Assembly: GCF_030812195.1 (NCBI RefSeq)
Contig: NZ_JAUSSF010000001.1
Span: forward strand, 2,108,001 to 2,172,000
Reading direction: 5' to 3'
DNA from: Chryseobacterium lathyri
Lineage (GTDB): Bacteria > Bacteroidota > Bacteroidia > Flavobacteriales > Weeksellaceae
Length of the DNA stretch: 64,000 bases
Shown one piece after another: positions 16,873-25,521 of the stretch. Positions within the stretch are counted from its first letter, which is position 1. Each line of letters begins with the position of its first letter. A program made the position numbers and the translations under genes. The notes under the pieces were generated by a model that had not been told where the DNA came from, ran no database searches, and was given only the letters and a program-made list of their open reading frames with translations.

Positions 16873-17872
16873 GTTTGGCTTAAAGCATGAAGGTTATAAT
16901 GTATTAACAGGAAATCCTGCTTACAATTATGGTTATAATGGTAAAGAACTTCAAAAAGAAACCGGCTGGAGTGATTTTGGAGCCAGAATGTACATGTCAG
17001 ATATTGGCAGATGGGGTGTTGTAGATGCATTGGCAGAACAGATGAGAAGACATTCTCCTTATAATTATGCCTTTAATAACCCAATCAGATTTACTGATCC
17101 TGATGGGAATAGTCCTAGGGATACGTATGGGGAACATTCTGCTTTCAATGGAGATTTTAATCCAAATTCTTCGTTATCAGGATACAATGGTATGGGTGGT
17201 TCTCATGGTAACTATTTTGGAAGTAATACAGATGGTGGAGGTTTTGCTCCGGGAACGACTTATTATGGTCAAGAAGCTTATGATGTATTGCAGAGTTATT
17301 TAACCCCGAAATATAATTTTGATCCGTTTGATTCTATACAGTTTAAGCTAAATGATTTTAATCCGTAGGAACCTGTAAGCTTCTTTGGAAAAGAAGATAA
17401 TGCTGTTTTTCATAAGGTTTTTAAGCAGATGAATAATCTTTTTAAAGATACAAAAGGGGATGGAGTTTTCAGAGTCTATTCACACGGCAATTTTGGAACA
17501 CTATTTAATGGTGAGGAAAGAATAAGAGATGCTAAAACTTTTGATACTGTAATGAATTCTAAAAATAGTAATTGGAAGAATGTAGATAAAATGAAAGATC
17601 CAATTTTAATTTTGTATGCGTGTTTATCTGGGGTAAGTACAACAGCAAATGAAGCTATAGGTAAGCAAATATCCAAAGCTCATCCCAACTTAACTGTTAT
17701 ATCATTTAATGGCTTCGTGACCTATGATACAACAGCAAATGGTATTAAAAACATTAACATTGGTCAGGATAAAAGAGATGGAAATGGTGTTATTGTATTT
17801 TATAAAAATGGAGAATATTTGACAGGTTATAGATATAACCAATTTCTTCAAAAATATCCGAACTTTAAATAA
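16808..17872 (+). pseudogene. Orphan RHS cassette 3: His-Cys toxin interrupted by a nonsense codon
   Basis: From a GTG the frame runs through the RHS core and shared linker, then stops at a TAG (17366-17368) where the main gene has GAG (Glu after NDFNP). After the stop the same frame continues for the rest of the toxin domain to 17872, so a single base change breaks it. The toxin part keeps YSHGNFG (His codon 17483) and LYACLSG (Cys codon 17621), 46 residues apart as in the main toxin, but is otherwise diverged. A restart at ATG 17429 would give 147 residues. Its immunity gene follows and is intact. Confidence 0.75.
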
Positions 17873-17879
17873 ATATTAT

Positions 17880-18395
17880 ATGAAAAAATTACTAATAAGT
17901 ATGCTATTAATATTCTTAAGTAACTGTAATAAAGTAAACGAACAAAAGAATAATGAGAGAAAGAAAGAAGATATAAAACTTGAATCTGTATCAGAAAACC
18001 TCTTGATAAGAGATGAGTATAGTCCTAATAAAGATAATAAATTTAACTTTAATGATAAAAAATTGCAAAATAATTTAAGAAAAGCAATATATGAAGGTGA
18101 TATACAAGCTTATAAATCTGCTAGTAAACAATATATAATTAATGGTCACTATAAAGAATTTTTATATTATGCAATACTTATGGCAGAAAAAAATAATTAT
18201 AAGGAGGCATACTGGGATGTTTCAACCATTTTGACTTCGGAACCTCATAATTCATTTACAAGTCAATATGCATCTTACTGTTTATTAAAATCTTATGAAA
18301 TGGGAGATATAGGAGCAAAACAATCTGTAAACTACATTTACACAGATAAAGGTAAAAAAATACCAAAATCAAGCTCAGTTTATTGTACAGATTAA
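17880..18395 (+). CDS. Probable immunity lipoprotein of cassette 3
   Basis: The 171-residue protein has a lipoprotein-type signal (MKKLLISMLLIFLSNC). Helical repeats follow that are homologous to the immunity at 10002-10463: FLYYAILMAEKNNYKEAYWD and YCLLKSYEMGDIGAKQSV. It begins 7 bp after the toxin stop. The pairing of paralogous toxin and paralogous immunity at two places supports a genuine toxin-immunity relation. The residue before the lipobox Cys is Asn, which is unusual but tolerated. Confidence 0.7.
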   Translation: MKKLLISMLLIFLSNCNKVNEQKNNERKKEDIKLESVSENLLIRDEYSPNKDNKFNFNDKKLQNNLRKAIYEGDIQAYKSASKQYIINGHYKEFLYYAILMAEKNNYKEAYWDVSTILTSEPHNSFTSQYASYCLLKSYEMGDIGAKQSVNYIYTDKGKKIPKSSSVYCTD

Positions 18396-18419
18396 ATAGA
18401 ATTAACATATTGCAATTTC

Positions 18420-18521
18420 TACCTTATTTAGGACAAAAAGGTTATAATTATTCTCTCTAATTTAAGAGGATTTTATAAATAATTAGGGTATTGAAATCAG
18501 TACCCTATTTTAAATTAAATC
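18420..18521 (+). repeat. Inter-cassette repeat A, copy 2
   Basis: Homologous to 13305-13412 and 20040-20148. Here the hairpin (18482-18509) is slightly imperfect. It follows the cassette 3 immunity gene and leads directly into the next RHS core. Confidence 0.75.
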
Positions 18522-18693
18522 AGTATTCTAAAACTCAGGCGACAGAGCAGAAGTTCTTGAAGAAAACAATTATTACCCATTTGGCTTAAAGCATGAGGGA
18601 TACAATATATTAACAGGAAATCCTGTTTACAATTACGGTTACAATGGCAAAGAACTTCAAAAGGAAACTGGTTACAGTGATTTTGGAGCCAGA

Positions 18694-19683
18694 ATGTACA
18701 TGTCAGATATTGGCAGATGGGGTGTTGTAGATGCATTGGCAGAACAGATGAGAAGACATTCTCCTTATAATTATGCCTTTAATAACCCAATCAGATTTAC
18801 AGATCCTGATGGGAACAGTCCTAGGGATACGTATGGGGAACATTCTGCTTTTAATGTAGACTTTGACCCGAATTCTTCATTATCAGGCTACAATGGTATG
18901 GGTGGTTCTCATGGTAACTATTTTGGAAGTAATACAGATGGTGGAGGTTTTGCTCCGGGAACGACTTATTATGGAGAAGGGTCTGATAATAATCCTAAAC
19001 CAGGTGCTTGGCAATCTGTGAAAAACTTTTTTAAGGGTATCTTCGGAGGCAATGAAAAAGGCGCCGGAATTACAAGTTTTGCAGCTGGAGCCACGGTTAG
19101 CAGAGCAGTTCAGGTTGGAGAGATTATTGAGGTAAATGCACAGGCATTTTATGGTGCTGCCGGTACTTTAGTAACCCGTAGTCTTTGGGGATTGCCATTA
19201 ATGTTAAATGGAGATACTCAATTTGCAGCTAATTCAAAAGGAATTGTTGACATACCTCTTACGGGGGCAACAGATGTACCAGTAGATGAACCTGAACAAA
19301 TGATTACATTGTATAGAGGGGTTTCATCAAGAATATTCCATAATGACAATACTCAGTATATGAATGCACACTTAGGAATAGCAATTCCTAAGGGATATTA
19401 TCAGGTCAGTACACTTTTTGGACCTCATAGAGATATGGAATCTCATGCAGGTGGTGATAATTATAGTATTTGGACAAGTTGGAGCTCTGATAAAGAAGTG
19501 GCTAGAAACTTTGCTAATGGGATAGCATTTGGAAAAGCAGTTCCAGGAATTATAATGTCTAAGAATTTTAAAGTAGGTAATGCTATACCCAATCCTTTTA
19601 CTTTAGGAGAAAGTGAATGGCTTGTACCGGGAGTCGTTTATGGTGCTAAAGTACAATACGTTTTACCAAGACCTGGTTATTAA
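18694..19683 (+). CDS. Orphan RHS cassette 4: ADP-ribosyltransferase-like toxin
   Basis: The frame is open from about 18532 without a start; the first ATG (18694) lies inside the RHS core at [10 protein letters not shown]. After DPDGNSP and the shared linker comes a pre-toxin segment ([20 protein letters not shown] to [14 protein letters not shown]) that is also present in cassette 6. The C-terminal domain has the three marks of an R-S-E ADP-ribosyltransferase: LYRGV (Arg208), TSWS (261-264) and GESEW (Glu306-x-Glu308). The ExE pair is typical of arginine-modifying enzymes. The fold was not modelled, but two diverged copies conserve all three motifs. Confidence 0.7.
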   Translation: MYMSDIGRWGVVDALAEQMRRHSPYNYAFNNPIRFTDPDGNSPRDTYGEHSAFNVDFDPNSSLSGYNGMGGSHGNYFGSNTDGGGFAPGTTYYGEGSDNNPKPGAWQSVKNFFKGIFGGNEKGAGITSFAAGATVSRAVQVGEIIEVNAQAFYGAAGTLVTRSLWGLPLMLNGDTQFAANSKGIVDIPLTGATDVPVDEPEQMITLYRGVSSRIFHNDNTQYMNAHLGIAIPKGYYQVSTLFGPHRDMESHAGGDNYSIWTSWSSDKEVARNFANGIAFGKAVPGIIMSKNFKVGNAIPNPFTLGESEWLVPGVVYGAKVQYVLPRPGY

Positions 19684-19706
19684 AATAATAATACTTATTA
19701 AATAAA

Positions 19707-20039
19707 ATGGAAAAATTAATATATACCAAAATACAAGAGTACGATTCAAATTTGAAAGATTTTGAAATCTCATATTCAAATCATCCACTAATCCTTGATG
19801 ATTTAATTACTTTATATAAAGGAAGAAATAAATTAGCTAAAGACGAAAGTATTAAAAAAATAACATTACAAATTTTAAATGATTTATTATTAATTAAAAA
19901 GAAATCTATTGAATTTATAAAATTTGTGACTGTCAAAAAAGACGAAGCTCGTCGATTATTCTTTTTCAACGAGGATTATTCAGAGATTTTTTCAGATTTT
20001 ACTTTTCCTAAAGAAGATTCTGAAAGTAATTGGAGTTGA
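19707..20039 (+). CDS. Small soluble protein, probable immunity to ART-like toxin 4
   Basis: The 110-residue, mostly helical protein has no signal peptide or membrane segment and has an acidic C-terminus (NEDYSEIFSDFTFPKEDSES). It starts 23 bp after the ART-like toxin and is followed by repeat A. A cytosolic immunity matches a toxin that modifies cytosolic targets. It shows no clear similarity to the immunity gene of the related cassette 6. Family unknown. Confidence 0.6.
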   Translation: MEKLIYTKIQEYDSNLKDFEISYSNHPLILDDLITLYKGRNKLAKDESIKKITLQILNDLLLIKKKSIEFIKFVTVKKDEARRLFFFNEDYSEIFSDFTFPKEDSESNWS

Positions 20040-20148
20040 TACCTTATTTAGGACAAAAAATTTATACTTTTTATACTCTCTAATTTGAGAGGATTTTATA
20101 AATAATTAGGGTATTGAAATCAATACCCTAATTTAAATTAAAATAAGT
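20040..20148 (+). repeat. Inter-cassette repeat A, copy 3
   Basis: Almost identical to 13305-13412, with the perfect 12-bp hairpin at 20105-20132. It starts right after the stop codon of the preceding immunity gene and runs into the next RHS core. Confidence 0.8.
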
Positions 20149-20149
20149 T

Positions 20150-21335
20150 TTGCTAAAAAACAGCGCAGAAGCTCTTGAAGAAAATAATTATTATGCATTT
20201 GGTTTAAAGCATGAAGGTTATAATGTTTTACCCGGAAATACTTCATATACTTATGGATATAATGGCAAAGAGCTGCAGAAAGAAACAGGCTGGAGCGATT
20301 ATGGAGCGAGAATGTATATGGCGGATATTGGCAGATGGGGCGTTGTAGATCCTCTGGCAGAACAGATGAGAAGACATTCCCCATACAACTATGCCTTTAA
20401 TAATCCCGTAAGTTTTACAGATCCGGATGGCCGAAAGCCAATGATTTATAATGCAGGAGGTGTGATGCGTTGGGAATTTGACCCCATTAACTACTATTAA
20501 TGGTACCGCATGGTTTGAAGGACCAGCATTAAGCTATGGTGGATTTGGAGGATCTTCTTTCCTTTCTCAAGGCCTAACCGGAGGCGGAGGAGATGGTTCG
20601 GGGGACATGGGAGGAGTTCCAGGTAGTGGAGGGCTGTTCGTCCAAACACAGGCTTATAGAGATATAATGAATGCAGCACATAATGGAGGCACTGGAGGAT
20701 TGATAAATAAAGGAGGAACGCTTAGATGGTGGACAGATTATACTGATCTTGATTCGGATGTTACAGGGGTGGGAACACTGAATATGTTGAAGTTAAGGAG
20801 TGAAAAATTTCCTTCTAATAAAGAAATAACTCCTTGGCAATTAGGTGTAGAATGGCTTTCAGGATCAGGTCCAAGACATCGAGATTTTACTAATGGAGAC
20901 TTAATGACAGAAATGCTAAGACAACATAGTCATGTACAAGCCACAAGAGACATTATCCTATCTAAAATGACTTTAAGACAAAGTAGTTTAGAGGGTTCAA
21001 ATTCTTATAAGCTAGGTGGTATTAAAGGAGTTGGGCTTTATCTTAAAGATTATTCAACGTTATTAACAGGCGGGTTAACAGGGAATTTAGCAGTAACATA
21101 TTTAGGATCTTATAATTTAGAATACACGGCAGCAGCATACAATAAGAGTGTAGTTGTTTCATTTAATGTTGAAAATTCCTCTACAATGCAATCTGCATCC
21201 CGTCCTCCTGTGCTTGGCTATCTTCCAATTTGGCAACAGACAGCGGGAAAACTTATTAATGAAAAATTTAAAACAGGTTGGGGATCTAAAACTACTCAAT
21301 CATTTCACTGGACAGAAGTATTATATCTAAAATGA
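20150..21335 (+). pseudogene. Orphan RHS cassette 5: unknown toxin domain, frameshifted
   Basis: The RHS core (NNYYAFGLKHEGYN to DPDGRKPM) differs more from the others than they do from one another. The frame breaks at a CCCC run (20482-20485): one C fewer would join EFDP to LTTINGTAWFEGPALSYGG and restore one protein of about 390 residues. The toxin part has TQAYRDIMN (shared with cassettes 1 and 2), a GSGPRHRDFTNGD motif and WTEVLYLK at the end. I do not recognise the domain. The C-run makes slippage or a sequencing error possible. The immunity gene overlaps the stop (ATGA). Confidence 0.65.
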
Positions 21336-21778
21336 AAACAAAATTAAAATATTTATTAATCACACTGTTAACAATTATGTTATATAGTTGTGAGGAAACT
21401 AAGCCAAAACAATCAGATTTTATAGGTAATTGGAAATCTTCTGATAATGCATCTATCAAACTAAATAAAAATGGAACTTGTATTTTGAAAGGGGTTGATC
21501 ATTATAAAATCAGTAGCTTTCCAAAAAATAAAAATAGGGAATTAAATGCTGAAGGAACTTGGCAGTTTACAGAAAATATAGAAAGTGGCATTGTTGATAA
21601 TATAGACAATGGAATTACTATAACATATAATTTGCCCGAGGGAGCAAAAGGGGAAATTGTATTTTATATCTCGGGGCAAGGTATCAATGGAAATAATCCA
21701 CCTTGGAATATTTTTATATGGGAAGGTGATCCTGATGAAATGATGAAATATGAGTTTATAAAAATAAATGAACAATAA
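21332..21778 (+). CDS. Probable immunity lipoprotein of cassette 5
   Basis: The 148-residue protein has a lipoprotein signal (lipobox LYSC at about residue 20). A small beta-rich domain follows, with a lipocalin-like start (DFIGNWKSSDNASIKLNKNG, GTWQFTEN). It overlaps the toxin frame by 4 bp (ATGA), a sign of translational coupling. Its placement outside the cytoplasm suggests that the unknown toxin acts in the periplasm or envelope. Confidence 0.65.
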   Translation: MKTKLKYLLITLLTIMLYSCEETKPKQSDFIGNWKSSDNASIKLNKNGTCILKGVDHYKISSFPKNKNRELNAEGTWQFTENIESGIVDNIDNGITITYNLPEGAKGEIVFYISGQGINGNNPPWNIFIWEGDPDEMMKYEFIKINEQ

Positions 21779-21786
21779 GATAATGT

Positions 21787-21818
21787 GGTAATGTTCCAGA
21801 TGTGTTGGTATTCAATAT
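21787..21818 (+). repeat. 32-bp repeat also at 10472-10503
   Basis: GGTAATGTTCCAGATGTGTT, TGGTATTCAATAT is identical at 10472-10503. A shorter version (GTTCCAGATGTGTTGGT) occurs at 10621-10637, where orphan cassette 1 begins. All lie just after an immunity gene or at a cassette border. Confidence 0.7.
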
Positions 21819-21825
21819 TGGTCAT

Positions 21826-22160
21826 GTTCCAAAGTTAGTGATGCGAACAATTTCCCACACTAACCATTTGAAATTCAAATAAAATTCAAAACATTAAATT
21901 CAAAAACCAGAGTAGAAATTCCCTACTCTGGTTTTATTTTTTGCCAAAAAAAAAATATTTAAATGATTGAGAATCATTCCTCGTGTATCAGAGTTAGTGA
22001 TGAGCAAATTTTGAAAATAATAAGTATATTTACAGTTATACAGACCATTTAGATAGACGAATAAAAGAGAATCTTTTATGAAGGCTACGAACGTAGTTCT
22101 GTGCGTGTGAGCTACACGAATAACGGTTCCGGAGCTGCGATCATTGAAGAAAACAATTAT
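21826..22160 (+). repeat. Inter-cassette repeat B, copy 3
   Basis: Nearly identical to 13427-13770, with the hairpin at 21904-21934. It includes the out-of-frame RHS-core slice near 22010-22050 and the SVRVSYTNNGSG join. It accounts for most of the gap before cassette 6. Confidence 0.75.
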
Positions 22161-22230
22161 TACCCGTTTGGATTAAAGCATGAAGGTTATAATGTATTAA
22201 CAGGAAATCCTGCTTACAATTACGGTTACA

Positions 22231-23232
22231 ATGGCAAAGAACTTCAAAAGGAAAACTGGTTACAGTGATTTTGGAGCCAGAATGTACATGTCAGATATTG
22301 GCAGATGGGGTGTTGTAGATGCATTGGCAGAACAGATGAGAAGACATTCTCCTTATAATTATGCCTTTAATAACCCAATCAGATTTACAGATCCTGATGG
22401 GAATAGTCCTAGGGATACGTATGGGGAACATTCTGCTTTCAATGGAGATTTTAATCCAAATTCTTCGTTATCAGGATACAATGGTATGGGTGGTTCTCAT
22501 GGTAACTATTTTGGAAGTAATACAGATGGTGGAGGTTTTGCTCCGGGAACGACTTATTATGGAGAAGGGTCTGATAATAATCCTAAACCAGGTGCTTGGC
22601 AATCTGTGAAAAACTTTTTTAAAGGTATCTTTGGAGGCAATGAAAAAGGTGCTGGTATTACAAGTATTGCAGCTGGGGCACAGGTTAGCAGACTTGGTAG
22701 AATTGTTCAGATTGGAGAGATTATTGAGGTAAATGCACAGGCATTTTATGGTGCTGCCGGTACTTTAGTAACCCGTAGTCTTTGGGGATTGCCATTAATG
22801 TTAAATGGAGATACTCAATTTGCAGCTAATTCAAAAGGAATTGTAGATGTACCTGCTACAGAGGTAGATGATAGACCAGAACAAACTATAACCTTATTTA
22901 GAGGAGTACATGCTGAACATCCCGAGTTGGATAATGCTTATTTAGGAACTGCAATTCCTTGGGGCGGAAGTGCCACAGCCTACCAACATAATATGGGTGA
23001 CAATAATAGCGTATATACTTCATGGTCGAAAAGTATTGATGTTGCTAATTGGACCGCTTCTAGACGTGGACCTGGTGGAGTTATCTTAAAGCAATCTTTT
23101 CCGTTATGGAGATTAACCAATTTTAATAATTACCCTGGAGAACAAGAGATGCAAGTATTTGGTCCGGTATATGGAGCTCAAGTAATAAAGCCTTGGGGGA
23201 AAACAGGAACTTGGACCCCTTATGTAAAATAA
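22231..23232 (+). CDS. Orphan RHS cassette 6: ADP-ribosyltransferase-like toxin, frameshifted core
   Basis: The RHS core upstream ([22 protein letters not shown], about 22150-22250) is in another frame: an extra A at about 22252 (GGAAAACTGG instead of GGAAACTGG) shifts it. The first nine codons from ATG 22231 are therefore out-of-frame core DNA, and real core sequence resumes at [12 protein letters not shown]. The linker and pre-toxin segment match cassette 4. The toxin keeps LFRGV (Arg224), TSWS (263-266) and GEQEM (Glu304-x-Glu306), the R-S-ExE pattern of ADP-ribosyltransferases, while the sequence between is largely different from cassette 4. The immunity gene follows 22 bp later. Confidence 0.65.
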   Translation: MAKNFKRKTGYSDFGARMYMSDIGRWGVVDALAEQMRRHSPYNYAFNNPIRFTDPDGNSPRDTYGEHSAFNGDFNPNSSLSGYNGMGGSHGNYFGSNTDGGGFAPGTTYYGEGSDNNPKPGAWQSVKNFFKGIFGGNEKGAGITSIAAGAQVSRLGRIVQIGEIIEVNAQAFYGAAGTLVTRSLWGLPLMLNGDTQFAANSKGIVDVPATEVDDRPEQTITLFRGVHAEHPELDNAYLGTAIPWGGSATAYQHNMGDNNSVYTSWSKSIDVANWTASRRGPGGVILKQSFPLWRLTNFNNYPGEQEMQVFGPVYGAQVIKPWGKTGTWTPYVK

Positions 23233-23254
23233 TGTTAACAATAGAAACTAAAAT

Positions 23255-23602
23255 ATGAATAATATTGACAAAAAAATATATGAAATATATCTTAAAAAAG
23301 ATAATCTAATATTAGTTCAAGAATATTTTTTGAAAAATAAAATAATTGATATAATTTTCACTTCATTTATACAAGATACTAAACACATTTTTGAAATTTA
23401 CAGAGATAGATTAGAATTTAGTGAAATGACAAGAGAAAATTATGTTGGATTAAGTTCAGCAGTTTATGCGCTTCAAAATACTAAATTGGATAAAATTAAG
23501 GTTTCATCTATTGAGGGCTTAGAATCAAGTTGTACAATTTTTAGTAATGACGATTATTCAATAATATTAGGAGTTATTTTTACTAGGACCCCCGAATGGT
23601 AA
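23255..23602 (+). CDS. Small soluble protein, probable immunity to ART-like toxin 6
   Basis: The 115-residue protein has no signal or membrane segment and mixed helix and strand character (LKNKIIDIIFTSFIQDTKHI, SIILGVIFTRTPEW). It lies 22 bp after the ART-like toxin. Although its toxin is homologous to that of cassette 4, this protein and the cassette 4 immunity share no evident sequence, so immunity has diverged or been replaced faster than toxin. Family unknown. Confidence 0.6.
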   Translation: MNNIDKKIYEIYLKKDNLILVQEYFLKNKIIDIIFTSFIQDTKHIFEIYRDRLEFSEMTRENYVGLSSAVYALQNTKLDKIKVSSIEGLESSCTIFSNDDYSIILGVIFTRTPEW

Positions 23603-23745
23603 CATTTCAGATCCGGATGGAATGGCTCCAAGACAGTTGGCAACGTTTCAAATATGTTGGTTTTCTTTATTAATTGAACTTAACGAGAAATAATAAGTAT
23701 TAATTTTATAGAAATAGAGTGATCGTTTGGTCACTCTATTTGTTT
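23603..23745 (+). repeat. RHS linker scrap plus inter-cassette repeat C, copy 2
   Basis: 23604-23637 reads ISDPDGMAPRQ, the DPDG end of another RHS core. 23638-23745 repeats 16024-16131, with the terminator hairpin at 23713-23740. This is the trace of a further cassette that has been lost. Confidence 0.65.
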
Positions 23746-23767
23746 TTTAATAGAAAATGGAGTCCTT

Positions 23768-24445
23768 ATGCAGGTAAAAGTTTACTCATGTGTCAAATGT
23801 GTTGGTGATGATTTTATAAAATATGGCAAAACTAATTATGGAAAGCAACGCTATCAATGTAAGTTCTGCAAAGCCATAAGTGTTTTACAATATTCTTATA
23901 ATGCTTATAAAAAAGACATCAATACAAAGGTTATTCAGCTAACTAAAGAAAGCATGGGGATAAGAAGTATTGCGAGAATATTAAAAATTTCAACAACTAC
24001 TTTACTTAAAAGAATTGTTGCAATTGCAGATAATATTGGTCAACCTCTCATTCCATATTATCAAACCTATGAATTAGATGAGATGAGGTTTTTCATCAGA
24101 AAAAAATCTAATGTGATGTGGCTGGTATATGCCATTAATAAAAGCACCAAAGAAATTGCCGGGTTTTATATTGGCAGGAGAAATAACAAAACGCTGAATG
24201 CTGTTATTAAAACTTTGATCAATTCCAAAGCTAAAAAAATTTATACCGATAAACTCAGAAATTATCAATATTTGATTCTCAAAGAGATTCATAGTACCAA
24301 AAGACATGGAATCAACAGAATAGAAAGGAAAAACCTTAGTATTAGAACTCATGTAAAAAGATTAAATAGAAAAACAATTTGCTTCAGCAGAAGTGCAGTT
24401 ATTCTAAACGCCATTTTGAAAATATATTTTTGGAGCGACAGTTAG
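23768..24445 (+). CDS. IS1-family transposase
   Basis: The 225-residue protein has an N-terminal zinc ribbon (CVKC ... CKFC) and a short helix-turn-helix (MGIRSIARILKISTTTLLKR). An IS1-type DDE domain follows: YELDEMRFF, KIYTDKLRNY and ERKNLSIRTHVKRLNRKTIC with the conserved tail CFSRSAVI. It is a single frame, as in Bacteroidetes IS1 members, with no InsA/InsB split. The gene is intact, but I could not find matching inverted repeats on both sides, so the element ends are not defined. It borders the toxin array and may have helped shape it. Confidence 0.85.
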   Translation: MQVKVYSCVKCVGDDFIKYGKTNYGKQRYQCKFCKAISVLQYSYNAYKKDINTKVIQLTKESMGIRSIARILKISTTTLLKRIVAIADNIGQPLIPYYQTYELDEMRFFIRKKSNVMWLVYAINKSTKEIAGFYIGRRNNKTLNAVIKTLINSKAKKIYTDKLRNYQYLILKEIHSTKRHGINRIERKNLSIRTHVKRLNRKTICFSRSAVILNAILKIYFWSDS

Positions 24446-24549
24446 AATATAAGAGTGAATATTTTTTTCCTTGTCTTGTATAACAGATGGGAAAATTGTA
24501 ACTGAAATTTTATGTGGTTGGGAATATGTTGGGAAAAATAATAAATAAA

Positions 24550-24586
24550 AAACCGTAATACTTTCTATTATAGAGTATTACGGTTT
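24550..24586. terminator. Strong hairpin terminator, probably original tRNA terminator
   Basis: A perfect 13-bp stem (AAACCGTAATACT / AGTATTACGGTTT) with an 11-base loop, followed on the minus strand by a T-rich run. It lies just downstream of the displaced tRNA 3' part (24593-24639, minus strand), so it was probably the tRNA's terminator before the island inserted. Confidence 0.8.
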
Positions 24587-24592
24587 ATTGTT

Positions 24593-24639
24593 GTGGTCCC
24601 ACCTGGGCTCGAACCAGGGACCACCTGATTATGAGTCAG
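24593..24639 (-). repeat. att direct repeat, left (displaced tRNA 3' part)
   Basis: 47 bp identical to 43448-43494. It includes the anticodon loop, T-arm and acceptor 3' strand, but no 5' half, so it is not a functional tRNA. Similarity stops exactly at 24640, at the anticodon stem. Confidence 0.92.
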
Positions 24640-24747
24640 TCTAGTATATTTATCAATTACGTTCATTTCTTTTCATTTAATTGATTTCCAATAATTTAAT
24701 CAAATTCTAATTTTTATTCAATTTCAATCATTTTCATCCTTTTATAC

Positions 24748-24770
24748 AAAATGTTGCAGTATTGTTGCAG
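24748..24770 (+). repeat. Integrase arm-site-like repeat, left
   Basis: A 23-bp sequence AAAATGTTGCAGTATTGTTG followed by CAG, identical to 43375-43397 near the other end. It consists of two TGTTGCAG units 11 bp apart. Its position about 110 bp inside the left att repeat fits an arm-type binding site for the integrase. Confidence 0.7.
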
Positions 24771-24845
24771 CAGAAACTTAATCTTATTTTTAGAATGTAA
24801 GAATGTAATTATTGCAATTCCTGTAATTTGGTATTAAATATTCGA

Positions 24846-25088
24846 TCAATAATCGGACAAGCATTTCACAAAAATCAACAAACTTAAATAGACGAAAAAA
24901 CCTGTTAATAAGGTCTTCCAAAACTCCTTGTCTTTAAGAACTACAGGTATTGGTCTATAATCATCCAATGGACTTTTAAAACGATCACCTTCATTAATAA
25001 AACGAATCAGACTGCCTAAAACGAGACTTAGGAAAATAGAAATAATTAGCAGTACTGGTACTGCAATTACCAATAGTAAAATTTTCAT
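24846..25088 (-). CDS. Small two-helix membrane protein
   Basis: The 80-residue protein has membrane helices at about residues 2-28 and 58-76 and a charged loop between (NEGDRFKSPLDDYRPIPV). It overlaps the end of the preceding minus-strand membrane gene by 4 bp, so the pair is co-translated. The function is not recognised. It lies at the left end of the island, downstream of the operator-controlled promoter. Confidence 0.6.
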   Translation of the reverse strand: MKILLLVIAVPVLLIISIFLSLVLGSLIRFINEGDRFKSPLDDYRPIPVVLKDKEFWKTLLTGFFVYLSLLIFVKCLSDY

Positions 25089-25489
25089 ATATCTTTGGAT
25101 TTATACAATAAAATAAATTGAGGGAGCATCAATAAAACTGAAATTCCAAAAGAAGGAATAATAAACAGCAAACTAATAATTACACTACAAATTAGGCTCA
25201 TTATCCATTTACTTTTATATTGTTGTACTGTGAATTGGTTTGTTAGTCGTAGTTGAATATTATTATCCAGATTATATATTGGTCTGAACAATGCTCTAAG
25301 AATAAAGTAAAAAAGAAAAATGGCAACGATAGTTCCAATGATTACCCCTACTCTTCCAGACAATGATATATTTCTATTTTTTTCTAATTGCATAACAAAT
25401 GCTATTATCACTATTGTAAATACTAGTAAGCGAAAAATTGACTTTCCTATTGTTGCTGACAATTTTCCAAGTTTTTTTAAATTATTCAT
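25085..25489 (-). CDS. Four-helix membrane protein, divergent from XRE regulator
   Basis: The 134-residue protein has four likely membrane helices (about residues 16-34, 47-66, 92-112 and 114-130). No family is recognised. It is divergently transcribed from an XRE regulator, and twin operators sit between them (25522-25571), so its expression is probably repressed by that regulator. With the overlapping 80-residue protein it forms a two-gene membrane module of unknown role, possibly superinfection exclusion or defence. Confidence 0.6.
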   Translation of the reverse strand: MNNLKKLGKLSATIGKSIFRLLVFTIVIIAFVMQLEKNRNISLSGRVGVIIGTIVAIFLFYFILRALFRPIYNLDNNIQLRLTNQFTVQQYKSKWIMSLICSVIISLLFIIPSFGISVLLMLPQFILLYKSKDI

Positions 25490-25521
25490 TTGAGTTATTA
25501 TTTAATTACAAAAATACAAAG

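Noticed and set aside
23746..24540. Complete insertion sequence with inverted repeats around the IS1-family gene
   Set aside because: The gene is intact, but I could find no matching inverted ends or target duplication by eye, so only the CDS is reported.
24593..24639. Possible second tRNA gene
   Set aside because: Only the 3' part from the anticodon stem onward is present; the acceptor 5' strand and D-arm are missing, so it is the att remnant.
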